The translations under genes were made by a program, and so were the position numbers. A DNA stretch of 64,000 bases from Modicisalibacter coralii (GTDB lineage Bacteria > Pseudomonadota > Gammaproteobacteria > Pseudomonadales > Halomonadaceae): contig NZ_QWBW01000015.1 in the NCBI RefSeq assembly GCF_004117855.1, positions 62,001-126,000 on the forward strand, written 5' to 3'. Under the pieces are notes generated by a model that was not told the DNA's origin, did no database searches, and was given only the letters and a program-made list of their open reading frames with translations. Shown piece after piece: positions 1 through 8,671 of the stretch. Each line of letters opens with the position of its first letter. Positions within the stretch are counted from its first letter, which is position 1.

Positions 1-182
1 CGCTCGGCCTTGTTGGCCGTGTTGAGCGCTTCGCTGGCCATGCTACGGGCTTCTGATACGTCAGAATCCATTTGATCCCACTTGCCTTGCTGTTCGCCGC
101 CTTGTGAAGCACAGCCAGCCATCACCAGCATGGCCGCGCCGATAGCGGAAAGCTTGAGAGCGTTGCTGAAGCTGTTAGCCAT
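1..182 (-). CDS. lpp: Murein lipoprotein (Lpp/OprI-like), partial
   Basis: The visible N-terminus reads MANSFSNALKLSAIG, then a hydrophobic stretch and a lipobox ending VMAGC. Lipidation at Cys24 followed by a Gln/Ser-rich helix start (MASEALNTANKAE) is typical of the small outer-membrane lipoproteins Lpp/OprI, which link the outer membrane to peptidoglycan through coiled-coil trimers. The C-terminus lies off the window. An adjacent in-frame ATG at 185 is possible, but an AAAGGAG site sits better for the ATG at 182. The L,D-transpeptidase upstream on the same strand fits, because such enzymes attach Lpp to peptidoglycan; whether this one does so is inference. Confidence 0.8.
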   Translation of the reverse strand, partial: MANSFSNALKLSAIGAAMLVMAGCASQGGEQQGKWDQMDSDVSEARSMASEALNTANKAE

Positions 183-317
183 CATGTTCTCCTTTAACAA
201 CATTCCTTGGTGCTTTGGTTTGGATTCCTGCTTGGCAGGCATTCAAGGCGACCTTGTCGTCGTCCGTGAAACCCCGTCTATGATGCAAGTTAATTGGCAT
301 CACTTCCACCCTAGAAA

Positions 318-878
318 TTAGCGGATGATGACCTTGGTGCCAAGTCGCACCAATTGGGTCAAGCGGTCGATCTGGCGATTGGTCACTGCCACGCAGCCCT
401 GGGTCCAGTTGAAGCGCCGATGCAGCTCGGGATCGGCCTCGCCCAGACCATGGATACCGATGCTGCCGCCGAGAATGGTGTCCTGGGGCGGGCGTCCATG
501 ACGCCGGTAATAGCTCAGGTAACGAGCGAAATCGCTGTCGCTGAAGGTGCCGTCTTCCTGGGCCTGGCGCGCCTGAGCGAGGTTGGGGTAATCGAGACCG
601 AGAAAGATGTGAAAGTTACTGTCTCGATTGATGCGCGTGATACGGAATTCCCCCGACGGCGTGGTCATGTCGCCGCGCAACCGCTGGCTGGCCACCCCCC
701 GCCGGCCGACCGAGATGGGATGAAAACGCTCGAGTTCGCGGTCGCCACGGTAGATGGTCAGCGTCGAACTCGCATGATCGACCAGCACCCAGACCGCCTC
801 CCGTTCGGTGACCGCTTGCGCCAGTGCCGGCATCGCCAGCAGGAGCCCCAGGATCCAGGTGCAGAGTATTCGCCTCAT
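318..878 (-). CDS. L,D-transpeptidase (YkuD domain), periplasmic
   Basis: A 186-residue protein begins MRRILCTWILGLLLAMPALAQA, a clear signal peptide, with AGGGGAAA just upstream. A longer in-frame extension to 1001 would bury the signal peptide, so 878 is chosen. The YkuD catalytic signature is visible: IGIHGLGE about 20 residues before TQGCVAVTN, where Cys is the nucleophile. The family forms 3-3 cross-links in peptidoglycan or anchors lipoproteins to it. It lies upstream of the Lpp-like gene on the same strand, separated by about 130 bases. Its exact activity (cross-linking or Lpp anchoring) cannot be told from sequence. Confidence 0.85.
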   Translation of the reverse strand: MRRILCTWILGLLLAMPALAQAVTEREAVWVLVDHASSTLTIYRGDRELERFHPISVGRRGVASQRLRGDMTTPSGEFRITRINRDSNFHIFLGLDYPNLAQARQAQEDGTFSDSDFARYLSYYRRHGRPPQDTILGGSIGIHGLGEADPELHRRFNWTQGCVAVTNRQIDRLTQLVRLGTKVIIR

Positions 879-1280
879 CGTTTCCCCTTGCTGATACCGC
901 GTCTTGTCGCCGGTCGAGGCGACCGAGGCAACGCTGCTCGATGACGGGAGGTAACGCGGATCGGTAAAAAAGGCGGACCGTGACCGAACGCCTCCGCTCA
1001 CCGAGCGCCGACCATGACGGTCCGGGGCAACGATACGTCAACTCGGCCGCCACTGACCAGCGGGACGAGCGACTTTTTGCCACGCTGCCGGGTGACGCCT
1101 CTCCCCCCGCCCCTCGCGGCCACCATGCCGCCCCCGAACCCGTACTCGGCACCGCCTGGAGTCGCGATGTAAAACGCAAAACATCGTGACAAGTCGCGCC
1201 ATACAGCAGACGCGACGGCTCGCAGGCGCAAGAATCGGAGCGGGGATCCTCCCGATTGCCACCGACGCAGGAACACGCTC
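879..1280. other. Intergenic region, no gene seen
   Basis: About 400 bases between the divergent L,D-transpeptidase and XRE genes. It must hold promoters for both. The open frames across it are GC-driven overlaps without recognisable protein content, and I see no RNA gene or strong repeat. Confidence 0.5.
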
Positions 1281-1688
1281 ATGACGGACCCGAAAAACGA
1301 CACCGGATCTCTGTCCCCCGACTCGACCCTGGGCCAGAGAATTCAAGACCAGCGGCTCCGGGCCGGCCTGACCAAGAGCGGGCTGGCGCGGCGCCTCGAG
1401 GTTTCCGACGTGACGGTCGCCTACTGGGAGCGAGGTGTGATCAAGCAGATCGGCCACCGGCACGTGCTGGGTCTGGCCAAAACGTTCGGCATCACGGCCT
1501 CCGAACTGCTGGCCGACCCTCAGTTGCGGGATTATCAGCGCCGTATCCGCCACGAGGTGCTTCACGAAATGATCGAGACGGGCCGGCGGGAAGGCCGCCC
1601 GATCGACTGGCTCGCCGACAGGATGGCCGCGGGGGGCCGGGCCCATGGGCCCACGACGCCCGGCGGCATGGAAATCGACGAGGCATGA
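1281..1688 (+). CDS. XRE-family helix-turn-helix regulator
   Basis: A 135-residue protein with a Cro/C1-type HTH at about residues 17-70: LGQRIQDQRLRAGLTKSGLA, then VSDVTVAYWERG, the recognition helix and turn. The C-terminal third is charged and Gly-rich with no domain I recognise. It is followed by about 160 bases before the first GlxA-type regulator on the same strand. Its target is unknown; being single and short, it could regulate itself or its neighbours. Confidence 0.75.
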   Translation: MTDPKNDTGSLSPDSTLGQRIQDQRLRAGLTKSGLARRLEVSDVTVAYWERGVIKQIGHRHVLGLAKTFGITASELLADPQLRDYQRRIRHEVLHEMIETGRREGRPIDWLADRMAAGGRAHGPTTPGGMEIDEA

Positions 1689-1845
1689 CCACTCGGTCCG
1701 CTGAACGGCAACGACGACCGTCATCACGACCTGCCCTGACAGCCCGGCGCGCCGTGCGCCGGGCCGGCGTCATCGCGGGAGCCACTTGACGCCGACCGAT
1801 GCCTCCTGTCGACTTGCGAACTCTTGATGCCGTGCCGGGACCGCC

Positions 1846-2817
1846 ATGCGCCTGACCTATACCGCCCCCCTGCCGGAACCCATCGGCTTTCTGCTGCTGC
1901 CACGCTTCGCGATGATGGCCTTCTTTTCAGCCGTCGAGCCGTTGCGAATCGCCAACCGCATCGCCGGCCGCGAGCTGTTCGTCTGGCACGTCATCAGCCA
2001 GGACGGCGAACCGGTGAGCGCCAGCAACGGCATGACCCTGCTCGCCGATGCCTCCCTGGACAGCGCCCCGCGCCTGCCGACGCTGGCCGTCTGCAGCAGC
2101 TTCGACCCCGAGGCCGCCCTGCACCGCCGCACGATCCGCTGGCTGCACCGCCTGGCCGGCGAGGGCTGCGTGCTCGGCGGCATCGATACCGGCAGCGTGA
2201 TCCTCGCCCGCGCCGGCTTGCTCGAAGGCCATCGGGTCACCCTGCACTGGGAAAGCCTGCCGGCGTTTCGCGAACGCTTTCCGGCCATCGAGGCGGTGGA
2301 GTCGCGCTATGAAATCGCCGAGACGGGGTTTTCCTGCGCCGGCGGCGCGGCCGCCATGGACATGTCGCTGGACCTGATCGCCCGCCGCCACGGCCCCGCA
2401 CTGGCCACGGCGGTGACCGAACAGCTGATCCACGACCAGGGGCGAACGCCCCGGCAGAGCCAGCGCATGGCGCTGGTCCAGCGGCTGGGCAGCCACAAGT
2501 CGGCGCTGATCGCGGCGGTCGCGCTGATGGAACGCCACCTCGAGACCCCGCTGGCCATCCAGACCATCGCCGAGCGCGTCGGCATCTCGCTGCGTCAGCT
2601 GCAGCGCCACTTCGAGCAGGAGCTCGGCGTCCGCCCCCGCGACCACTACCGGCACCTGCGCCTGGCGCGGGCCCGCCAGCTGCTCCAGGAAACCGACCAC
2701 GAGATTCTCGGCATCGGCCTGGCCTGCGGTTTCACCTCGGCTTCCAGCTTCTCGCGGGCCTATCGCCAGCACTACGGCGAGAGCCCCCGCGAGTCGCGAC
2801 GCGGCGCGGCCGACTGA
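1846..2817 (+). CDS. GlxA/GbdR-type transcriptional regulator (DJ-1/PfpI plus AraC HTH)
   Basis: A 323-residue regulator. Residues about 10-175 form a DJ-1/PfpI-like sensor (IGFLLLPRFAMMAFFSAVEP opening, GGIDTGSVILARAGLL in the pseudo-nucleophile region). Residues about 225-320 are an AraC/XylS double HTH (LAIQTIAERVGISLRQLQRH; LGIGLACGFTSASSFSRAYR). This architecture is that of Pseudomonas GbdR, CdhR and ArgR, which sense betaine, carnitine or arginine-related nutrients. It stands just before a GBBH-like dioxygenase, so a quaternary amine or related compound is a likely effector (inference). Which of the two GlxA-type genes controls which operon cannot be read from sequence. Confidence 0.85.
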   Translation: MRLTYTAPLPEPIGFLLLPRFAMMAFFSAVEPLRIANRIAGRELFVWHVISQDGEPVSASNGMTLLADASLDSAPRLPTLAVCSSFDPEAALHRRTIRWLHRLAGEGCVLGGIDTGSVILARAGLLEGHRVTLHWESLPAFRERFPAIEAVESRYEIAETGFSCAGGAAAMDMSLDLIARRHGPALATAVTEQLIHDQGRTPRQSQRMALVQRLGSHKSALIAAVALMERHLETPLAIQTIAERVGISLRQLQRHFEQELGVRPRDHYRHLRLARARQLLQETDHEILGIGLACGFTSASSFSRAYRQHYGESPRESRRGAAD

Positions 2818-2849
2818 CACGACGACTCGCGTCAAGCGAGTGTCGTGTC
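2816..2849. terminator. Imperfect hairpin after regulator
   Basis: Arms of 15 and 14 bases (GACACGACGACTCGC and GCGAGTGTCGTGTC) flank a 5-base loop with one bulge, starting at the stop codon of the regulator. There is no run of T, so it may be a weak terminator or an operator rather than a classic intrinsic terminator. Confidence 0.4.
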
Positions 2850-2918
2850 GTGTGAATGTCCGGTATCCTCGTCGCGGCATCCTCGAAGCCATCATTCACC
2901 GATGCCGAGGATGCCGAG

Positions 2919-4154
2919 ATGCCCACCGATACCCCGCCGCTACCGATCACGCCGGATTACGATGCCTGGCCCATCGAGGTGATGCCCGAGCGGGTCGAGC
3001 ACACCGCCGGTCAGGTCACCCTGGTCTGGGCCGACGGCCGCCGCAGCCGTTACCACGGTATCTGGCTGCGCGAGAATGCCGCCGACGACAGCACCGTCAA
3101 TCCGGCGACCCGCGAGCGCATCCTCGATCTGTCGCGTCTCGCCGCCTGGCCGAGCGTCGCGGCGGCCTGGCTGGATGACGCCGGCGCCCTCAACGTGACC
3201 TTCGCCCCCGAGGACCGCACGCTGCGCTTCCATCCGGGCTGGCTGCGCGCTCACGACTATTCCAACGCCCGGCAATTCGACGCCCCGCTGGTGCCGGTCA
3301 TCCGCTGGACCGGCGAGACCCACGCCGTGCCGCAGAGTCTCGATGCCGGCGACTGGCTGGCGCGCGACCCGGACGATCGCGACGCCCGGGCACTGCTCGA
3401 CGCGGCCCTCACAGCGGTGCTCGGCCATGGCCTGGTACGGCTGCGCAACCTGCCCACCGAGCCGGGCACCCTGGCGCGCATCGCCGAGCGCATCGGTCCG
3501 GTAAGGCCGACCAACTTCGGCAGCCTGTTCGACGTCCGCGCCAAGCCCGAGCCGGACTCCAACGCCTATACCTCGATCGCCCTGCCGCCCCACGTCGACC
3601 TGCCCACCCGCGAATACCAGCCGGGGCTGCAGTTGCTGCACTGCCTGGAAAACAGCGTCGAGGGCGGCCAGGCGGTGATGATGGACGGCTTCGCCGTCGC
3701 CGATGCGCTGCGCGACCGCGACCCGCGCGCCTTCGAGACGTTGACCACGGTGACCTGGTGCTATGCCAATACCGCGCGCACCACCGACCATGTCTGGCAC
3801 GCGCCGATGATCCAGCTCGACGCCGCCGGCCGGCTGGTGGAGGTGCGCATCGCCGACTTCCTGCGCGGGCCCTTGATGGCGCCGTTCGAGGCGGTGGAAC
3901 CCGCCTACGAGGCGCTGATGACCCTGCAGCGGATGCTCCGTGAACCGCACTTCGCCATGCGCTTCACCTATCGTCCGGGGGATCTGGTGATCTTCGACAA
4001 TCGGCGCCTGCTGCACGCCCGGGACGCCTTCGAGGGCCGCTCCGGGCACCGCTGGCTGCAGGGTTGCTATCTGGAGCGCGACGAGGTGCGCTCGCGGCTG
4101 CGCATGCTCAGGCGTGCCGAACGCCAGCGCCGCGTGGCGGCGCGCGACGCCTAA
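2919..4154 (+). CDS. Gamma-butyrobetaine hydroxylase-like 2-oxoglutarate/Fe(II) dioxygenase
   Basis: A 411-residue TauD/TfdA-fold enzyme with the N-terminal GBBH-like domain (GIWLRENAADDSTVNP at about 47-62) and a catalytic domain. The iron facial triad is H225, D227 (PPHVDLPTREYQPG) and H366 (NRRLLHARDAF). The family hydroxylates quaternary amines, for example gamma-butyrobetaine to carnitine. The Cys residues that bind zinc in the N-terminal domain of characterised GBBH enzymes are absent here, so the substrate may differ. Start taken at 2919, after GAGG; an upstream in-frame ATG at 2856 overlaps the hairpin region. The flanking GlxA/GbdR-type regulators support a role in quaternary-amine catabolism. 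Confidence 0.8.
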   Translation: MPTDTPPLPITPDYDAWPIEVMPERVEHTAGQVTLVWADGRRSRYHGIWLRENAADDSTVNPATRERILDLSRLAAWPSVAAAWLDDAGALNVTFAPEDRTLRFHPGWLRAHDYSNARQFDAPLVPVIRWTGETHAVPQSLDAGDWLARDPDDRDARALLDAALTAVLGHGLVRLRNLPTEPGTLARIAERIGPVRPTNFGSLFDVRAKPEPDSNAYTSIALPPHVDLPTREYQPGLQLLHCLENSVEGGQAVMMDGFAVADALRDRDPRAFETLTTVTWCYANTARTTDHVWHAPMIQLDAAGRLVEVRIADFLRGPLMAPFEAVEPAYEALMTLQRMLREPHFAMRFTYRPGDLVIFDNRRLLHARDAFEGRSGHRWLQGCYLERDEVRSRLRMLRRAERQRRVAARDA

Positions 4155-4176
4155 GCTCCCGCCTCCTGAACCGCCA

Positions 4177-5190
4177 TCAGGCCGAACCTCGCTCGGCGGT
4201 CCGGCTCGGCGGTTCGCCGAAACGCGCCTGATAGGCCCGCGAGAAGTGGGCCAGCTGCATGAAACCGCTGGCCAGTGCCGCTTCGGTCACCCGGCAGCGG
4301 CTGTCGGCGAGAATCCGCCGGGCCTGATCGAGGCGCATGCCCAGATAGCACTGCTTGGGGGTCTCGCCGAAGGCCTCGGTGAACAGCCGGGTCAGCTGCC
4401 GCTGCGACTGCCCGGCCAGCCGACAGACCTCGGGAATCGGCAGCGCCTGATCGAGATGCGCCTCCATGATCGCCAGGGCGCGCACCACCGGACGCGGCAG
4501 GTTGTCGAGGGTGCGCGCCGACCCGGCGTTCCAGGTCTCGTCCTCGCTGACCCGCTGGTGCACCAGCTGGCGCGCCACGGCACTCGCCAGCGCCGGGCCG
4601 TAATCGTGCTCGATCCATTGCAGCATCATGTCGATCCCCGCCGCACCGCCGGAGCCGGTCAAGCGCCGCCCGGCGAACTCGAAGCGCGCCTCGCTGAGCG
4701 CGATGTGCGGAAACTCCTCGCGAAACGCCGGCACGCTCTCCCAGTGCAGGGCCACCCGCTGCGCCTCCAGAAGCCCGGCGCGGGCGAGGATGAAGGGCGC
4801 CGTGTCCAGCCCGCCGACCCGCGCGCCGTGGGCCGCCGCCTGCCGCAAGGCGGCATGGTCCGCGGCAGTCACCTCGGCTTCCGCCTCGTAGGAGGAGATC
4901 ACCATCAGCAGTTCGCCGACGTCCGCCTCGCCCAGCGCGGCGTCGACGTCGATGCGCACGCCGTTGCTGGCGACGACCGCCCCGCCATCCGCCGAGAGCA
5001 GCTGCCAGGCGAAGAGTTCACGCCCGAAGCGATTGGCGACGCGCAAGGGCTCCAGCAGGCAGAACAGCGTCAGCATCGAGAACCGGGGGACCAGCCAGAC
5101 ACTCACCGTGTGCGCGGCTTCGCCGGGGCGGGGAACCGGCGGTTGATGGGGTCGCGGGTAGGGCCAATCCCGTGGCGTGACATCGCTCAT
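4177..5190 (-). CDS. Second GlxA/GbdR-type regulator (DJ-1/PfpI plus AraC HTH)
   Basis: A 337-residue paralogue of the regulator at 1846. It has a DJ-1/PfpI-like sensor at about residues 30-200 (VSVWLVPRFSMLTLFCLLEP; GLDTAPFILARAGLL) and an AraC HTH at about 240-325 (LPIPEVCRLAGQSQRQLTRL; EAALASGFMQLAHFSRAYQ). Start taken at ATG 5190; a longer frame to 5319 runs into the neighbouring promoter. It is transcribed away from the dioxygenase gene at 5310, with about 120 bases between, the usual layout of a regulator controlling a divergent operon. Confidence 0.85.
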   Translation of the reverse strand: MSDVTPRDWPYPRPHQPPVPRPGEAAHTVSVWLVPRFSMLTLFCLLEPLRVANRFGRELFAWQLLSADGGAVVASNGVRIDVDAALGEADVGELLMVISSYEAEAEVTAADHAALRQAAAHGARVGGLDTAPFILARAGLLEAQRVALHWESVPAFREEFPHIALSEARFEFAGRRLTGSGGAAGIDMMLQWIEHDYGPALASAVARQLVHQRVSEDETWNAGSARTLDNLPRPVVRALAIMEAHLDQALPIPEVCRLAGQSQRQLTRLFTEAFGETPKQCYLGMRLDQARRILADSRCRVTEAALASGFMQLAHFSRAYQARFGEPPSRTAERGSA

Positions 5191-5309
5191 GGCCAAAATA
5201 GTCAAATATATGGCGACTAATTGCAAACCCTGCTCACCGCCAGCCCCTAGGGTAGATAGCGCTGGCGCCCCGGCGCCCCATTCAGTCAGCCGTGGAGAGA
5301 GAATCGTCC

Positions 5310-6458
5310 ATGCCCCCATCCGCCGATGTCGTCATCAAGGACGACGGCCGCCGCCTGACGCTTGGCGCGGCGGGCCGCGAACGGGACTTCGCCGCCCTGT
5401 GGCTGCGCGAACGGGCCCCGGATGCGGCCACCCTGGACCCGCAGACCGGCCAGCGCCTGATCGAGGCCGCCCTGCTGCCGCTCGACATCGCCGTGACCGC
5501 GGCGCACATCGACGCCGCGGCCCTCGAGCTGCACTTCAGTGACGGTCACCACACCCGCTTCAGCCTCGATACCTTGTTCGCCGACGCGCCGCCCCCGGCC
5601 AGCGTCGCCGACGGGCTGGCACTGTGGGACGCCACGCTCGAGTCGCTGCCCGGTGCCGACTTCGCGGCCGCGCTCGACGACGACGCCGCGCTGCTGGCCA
5701 TGCTCGAGGACCTCGAACGCCATGGCTTCGTCAAGGTCGCCGGGGTACCGGTCAGCGAGGATGGCATGCAGCCCCTGATCGATCGCATCGGGCCGCTGCG
5801 CCGTACCAACTGGGGCGGTATCGCCGACGTCAAGTCGGTGGCCGAGGCCTACGACCTGACCATGACCCAGCGCGGTCTCGAGCCGCATACCGACAATCCC
5901 TATCGCGACCCGATCCCCGGCTACATCTGGCTGCATTGTCTGAGCAACGCCGCGGACGGCGGCGACAGCACCCTGGTCGACGGCTTCATGGCGGCGCTGC
6001 GCCTGCGCGAGGAAGCCCCCGAGCACTTCGCGTGTCTCACCGAATTGCCGTCGACCTTCCGCTATACCGACGCCACCACCGATCTCGAGAGCGAAGGCCC
6101 GTTGATCGAACTCGACGGCGACGGCCGCCTGGCCCGGGTACGCTACTCCAACCGCACCGAGCGTATCCCCGCCCACGATCCCGAGCTGCTGACGCGTTAC
6201 TACGCGGCCCGCCAGCACTTCTACCGCCTGATCACCGACCCGGCGCTGACCGTGCACCTCAAGCTCGCCCCCGGCGAAATGCTGATCATGGACAACTACC
6301 GCCTGCTCCACGGCCGCACCCCCTTCCAGCTCGAGGGCGGCGTGCGACACCTCCGCCAGGGCTACGTCGACCGCGACAGTACCGCCAGCCGCCGCCGCGT
6401 CCTGCGCGCCCGGCACGCGCCCGACGCCTCCGTCACCCGCCAGGGAGCCACGTCATGA
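5310..6458 (+). CDS. TmpA-like 2-oxoglutarate/Fe(II) dioxygenase
   Basis: A 382-residue TauD/GBBH-type dioxygenase. The iron ligands are H193 and D195 (EPHTDNPYRDPIPGYIWLHC) and H334 (YRLLHGRTPFQ), with the Arg-rich 2-oxoglutarate site downstream. The N-terminal GBBH-like domain is present (WLRERAPD) but without zinc-binding Cys. Its stop overlaps the start of an HD-domain gene (ATGA). TmpA and TmpB form such a dioxygenase/HD-oxygenase pair, hydroxylating and then cleaving 2-(trimethylammonio)ethylphosphonate to glycine betaine and phosphate. Assignment to that reaction is inference; a plain GBBH is the alternative. GGAGAGAG precedes ATG 5310, preferred over GTG 5292. Confidence 0.65.
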   Translation: MPPSADVVIKDDGRRLTLGAAGRERDFAALWLRERAPDAATLDPQTGQRLIEAALLPLDIAVTAAHIDAAALELHFSDGHHTRFSLDTLFADAPPPASVADGLALWDATLESLPGADFAAALDDDAALLAMLEDLERHGFVKVAGVPVSEDGMQPLIDRIGPLRRTNWGGIADVKSVAEAYDLTMTQRGLEPHTDNPYRDPIPGYIWLHCLSNAADGGDSTLVDGFMAALRLREEAPEHFACLTELPSTFRYTDATTDLESEGPLIELDGDGRLARVRYSNRTERIPAHDPELLTRYYAARQHFYRLITDPALTVHLKLAPGEMLIMDNYRLLHGRTPFQLEGGVRHLRQGYVDRDSTASRRRVLRARHAPDASVTRQGATS

Positions 6459-7033
6459 GTCAGGCACGCTTCAAGCGCTTCGACGAGAGCACCCACGACG
6501 ACTGGGCGATCATCGATGCGCACTTCCAGGTCTACCAGAACGACGCCAGCCGGCGCGTGCTCGAACACCTGCTGCGGCTAAAGGGCGACACCCACGGCTA
6601 TCCCGTCGATCGTTACACCCACTGCCTGCAGACCGCCACCCGCGCGCTGGAGGCCGGCGCCGACGAGGAAACCGTGGTCTGCGCCCTGCTCCACGACATC
6701 GGCGACGACCTGGCCCCGGCCAACCATGCCGAGATCGCCGCGGCGATCCTCGAACCCTACGTCGATCCGCTCAACGTCTGGATGATCCGCCACCACGAGC
6801 TGTTTCAGGGGTATCATTACCGCGCCTTCTACGGTCTCGATCCGCTGGCCCGGGAGGCCTATCGCGACCATCCGGCCTACGCGCGCACCGTGCGCTTCTG
6901 CGACGAATGGGACCAATGCGCCTTCGACCCCGACTACCCGACCCGGCCGCTCGAAGCCTTCGTGCCGATGGTCGAGCGCATCTTCTCGCGCGCGCCCTTC
7001 GGCGCCACACAGACCGTCGAGGCAACGCCATGA
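6455..7033 (+). CDS. HD-domain protein, possible diiron oxygenase (TmpB/PhnZ-like)
   Basis: A 192-residue protein with H56, H80-D81 (ALLHDIGD), H91 (ANHAEIA), H113/H114 (IRHHELFQGYHY) and D150 or D153. This His/HD/His/His/Asp order matches mixed-valent diiron HD oxygenases (MIOX, PhnZ, TmpB) better than ordinary HD phosphohydrolases, which lack the extra two His. The ATG overlaps the dioxygenase stop, and its own stop overlaps the AruI start (ATGA both times), so the three genes are translationally coupled. An N-terminal Tyr/Glu lid as described for PhnZ is not evident. Substrate unknown; oxidative cleavage of the upstream dioxygenase product is the leading hypothesis. Confidence 0.65.
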   Translation: MSQARFKRFDESTHDDWAIIDAHFQVYQNDASRRVLEHLLRLKGDTHGYPVDRYTHCLQTATRALEAGADEETVVCALLHDIGDDLAPANHAEIAAAILEPYVDPLNVWMIRHHELFQGYHYRAFYGLDPLAREAYRDHPAYARTVRFCDEWDQCAFDPDYPTRPLEAFVPMVERIFSRAPFGATQTVEATP

Positions 7034-8628
7034 CCAGTGGCTCGCGCTACCTGATCGATCTGCTCGACGCCCATGGCATCGACACCGTGTTCGGCATCCC
7101 CGGGGTACACACCGTGGAGCTCTATCGCGACCTGGCGGGCAGCCGGCTGCGCCACGTCACGCCGCGTCACGAGCAGGGCGCCGGATTCATGGCCGACGGC
7201 TATGCCCGGGCCACCGGACGGCCGGCGGCCTGCTTCATCATCAGCGGCCCGGGGATGACCAACATCGCCACCGCCATGGCCCAGGCCCTGGCCGATTCGG
7301 TGCCCATGCTGGTGATCTCCAGCGTCAACCGCCGCGACACCCTGGGCCGCGGCCAGGGGCGCCTGCACGAGTTGCCCGATCAGCGCGGTACCCTCGCCGG
7401 TGTCAGCGTGTTCAGCCACACCCTGCAGACGATCGACGCCCTGCCCGAGGTACTGGCGCGCGCCTTCGCGATCTTTGCCAGCGCTCGCCCCGGCCCGGTA
7501 CACATCGAGATTCCCCTCGACGTGATGACCCAACCGGCCCCCGACGACACGCGGCCCGGCGTCACCGACGTCTTCCCGCCCGCCGCGCCGGATGCCGCGC
7601 TGGCCTGGGCGGCGGACTGGCTGGCCGCCGCCGAGCGCCCGCTGGTGCTGCTCGGCGGCGGGTGCGCGGATGCCGCAGAACCGGTGCGCGCTCTGGTCGA
7701 GCGTCTCGACGCCCCGGCGCTGACCACCATCAACGCCAAGGGCGTGCTGGGGCTCGCCCATCCGCTGGATCTCGGCGCCTGCGCCAGCCTGCCGGCGGGC
7801 CGCGAGCTGGCCCGTGACGCCGACGTGATCCTGGCGCTGGGCACCGAGCTCGGCGAGACCGACTACGACCTGGTCTTCGACGGCGGCTTCCAGCTCACCG
7901 GGCGGTTGATCCGGGTCGACATCGACCCCCAGCAACTGGCCCGCAACCAGGCCGCCGATCTCGCCCTGCTCGCCGACGTCGGCGAACTGGCCCGCGACCT
8001 GCTCGTCCGCCTGCCCGCCACGGCAACGCGCGGGGGCGCCGAGCGGGTCGCGCGCGTCAGGGCGGCCCTGGCCCTGCGCGAGGCCGACGACGTCGCCCCC
8101 TATGCCGGGCTGCTCGACACCCTGCGCGACGCCCTGCCCGAGGCCACGCTGGTCGGCGACTCCACCGGCGCGGTCTACGCCGGCAACTTTCTCGTCGAGA
8201 TGCCCGCGCCCCGGCGCTGGTTCAACGCCGCCACCGGCTACGGCACCCTCGGCTACGGCCTGCCCGCCGCGCTGGGGGCCGCGCTGGGCGTGCCCGAACG
8301 GCCGGTGGTGGCCCTGGTCGGCGACGGCGGACTGATGTTCACCCTCGGCGAACTGGCCACGGCACGCGACGCCGGCGTGCCGCTGATCGTGGTGATCTGG
8401 AACAACCAGGGCTACGGCGAGATCCGGCGCTACATGGACGCCAACGCCGTGGCCCGGCTCGGTGTCGACCTGCCGGCACCGGACTTCGTCGGCCTGGCCG
8501 AGGCCTTCGGCTGCCACGGCCGACACGTCGGCTCGACCGGCACGCTGCGCGAGGCACTGATCCTCGCCAGCCGGTGCGACCGGCCCACCTTGATCGAGAT
8601 CGACGCCGACAACTGGCGAACCGCCTGA
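7030..8628 (+). CDS. aruI: 5-guanidino-2-oxopentanoate (2-ketoarginine) decarboxylase, ThDP-dependent
   Basis: A 532-residue thiamine-diphosphate enzyme. The N-terminal PYR domain has the activating Glu at 48 (TPRHEQGAGFMADGYAR); a central domain follows; the C-terminal PP domain carries GDGG and NNQGYGEIR, the ThDP/Mg motif. The stretch FGIPGVHTVELYRDLAGSRL closely resembles Pseudomonas AruI as I recall it. AruI decarboxylates 2-ketoarginine to 4-guanidinobutyraldehyde in the arginine transaminase pathway, and aruH lies 1.06 kb downstream. Other ThDP decarboxylases (acetolactate synthase-like) are less likely given the paired transaminase. It is coupled to the HD gene by a 4-base overlap. 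Confidence 0.85.
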   Translation: MTSGSRYLIDLLDAHGIDTVFGIPGVHTVELYRDLAGSRLRHVTPRHEQGAGFMADGYARATGRPAACFIISGPGMTNIATAMAQALADSVPMLVISSVNRRDTLGRGQGRLHELPDQRGTLAGVSVFSHTLQTIDALPEVLARAFAIFASARPGPVHIEIPLDVMTQPAPDDTRPGVTDVFPPAAPDAALAWAADWLAAAERPLVLLGGGCADAAEPVRALVERLDAPALTTINAKGVLGLAHPLDLGACASLPAGRELARDADVILALGTELGETDYDLVFDGGFQLTGRLIRVDIDPQQLARNQAADLALLADVGELARDLLVRLPATATRGGAERVARVRAALALREADDVAPYAGLLDTLRDALPEATLVGDSTGAVYAGNFLVEMPAPRRWFNAATGYGTLGYGLPAALGAALGVPERPVVALVGDGGLMFTLGELATARDAGVPLIVVIWNNQGYGEIRRYMDANAVARLGVDLPAPDFVGLAEAFGCHGRHVGSTGTLREALILASRCDRPTLIEIDADNWRTA

Positions 8629-8671
8629 CAACGAGAAGACGACCCCTGACCGATACTGATGAGGAGATGAC

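Noticed and set aside
5624-7033. A 469-residue fusion protein
   Set aside because: Its first part is an out-of-frame shadow of the dioxygenase; the real HD protein starts at 6455 with an ATGA overlap.
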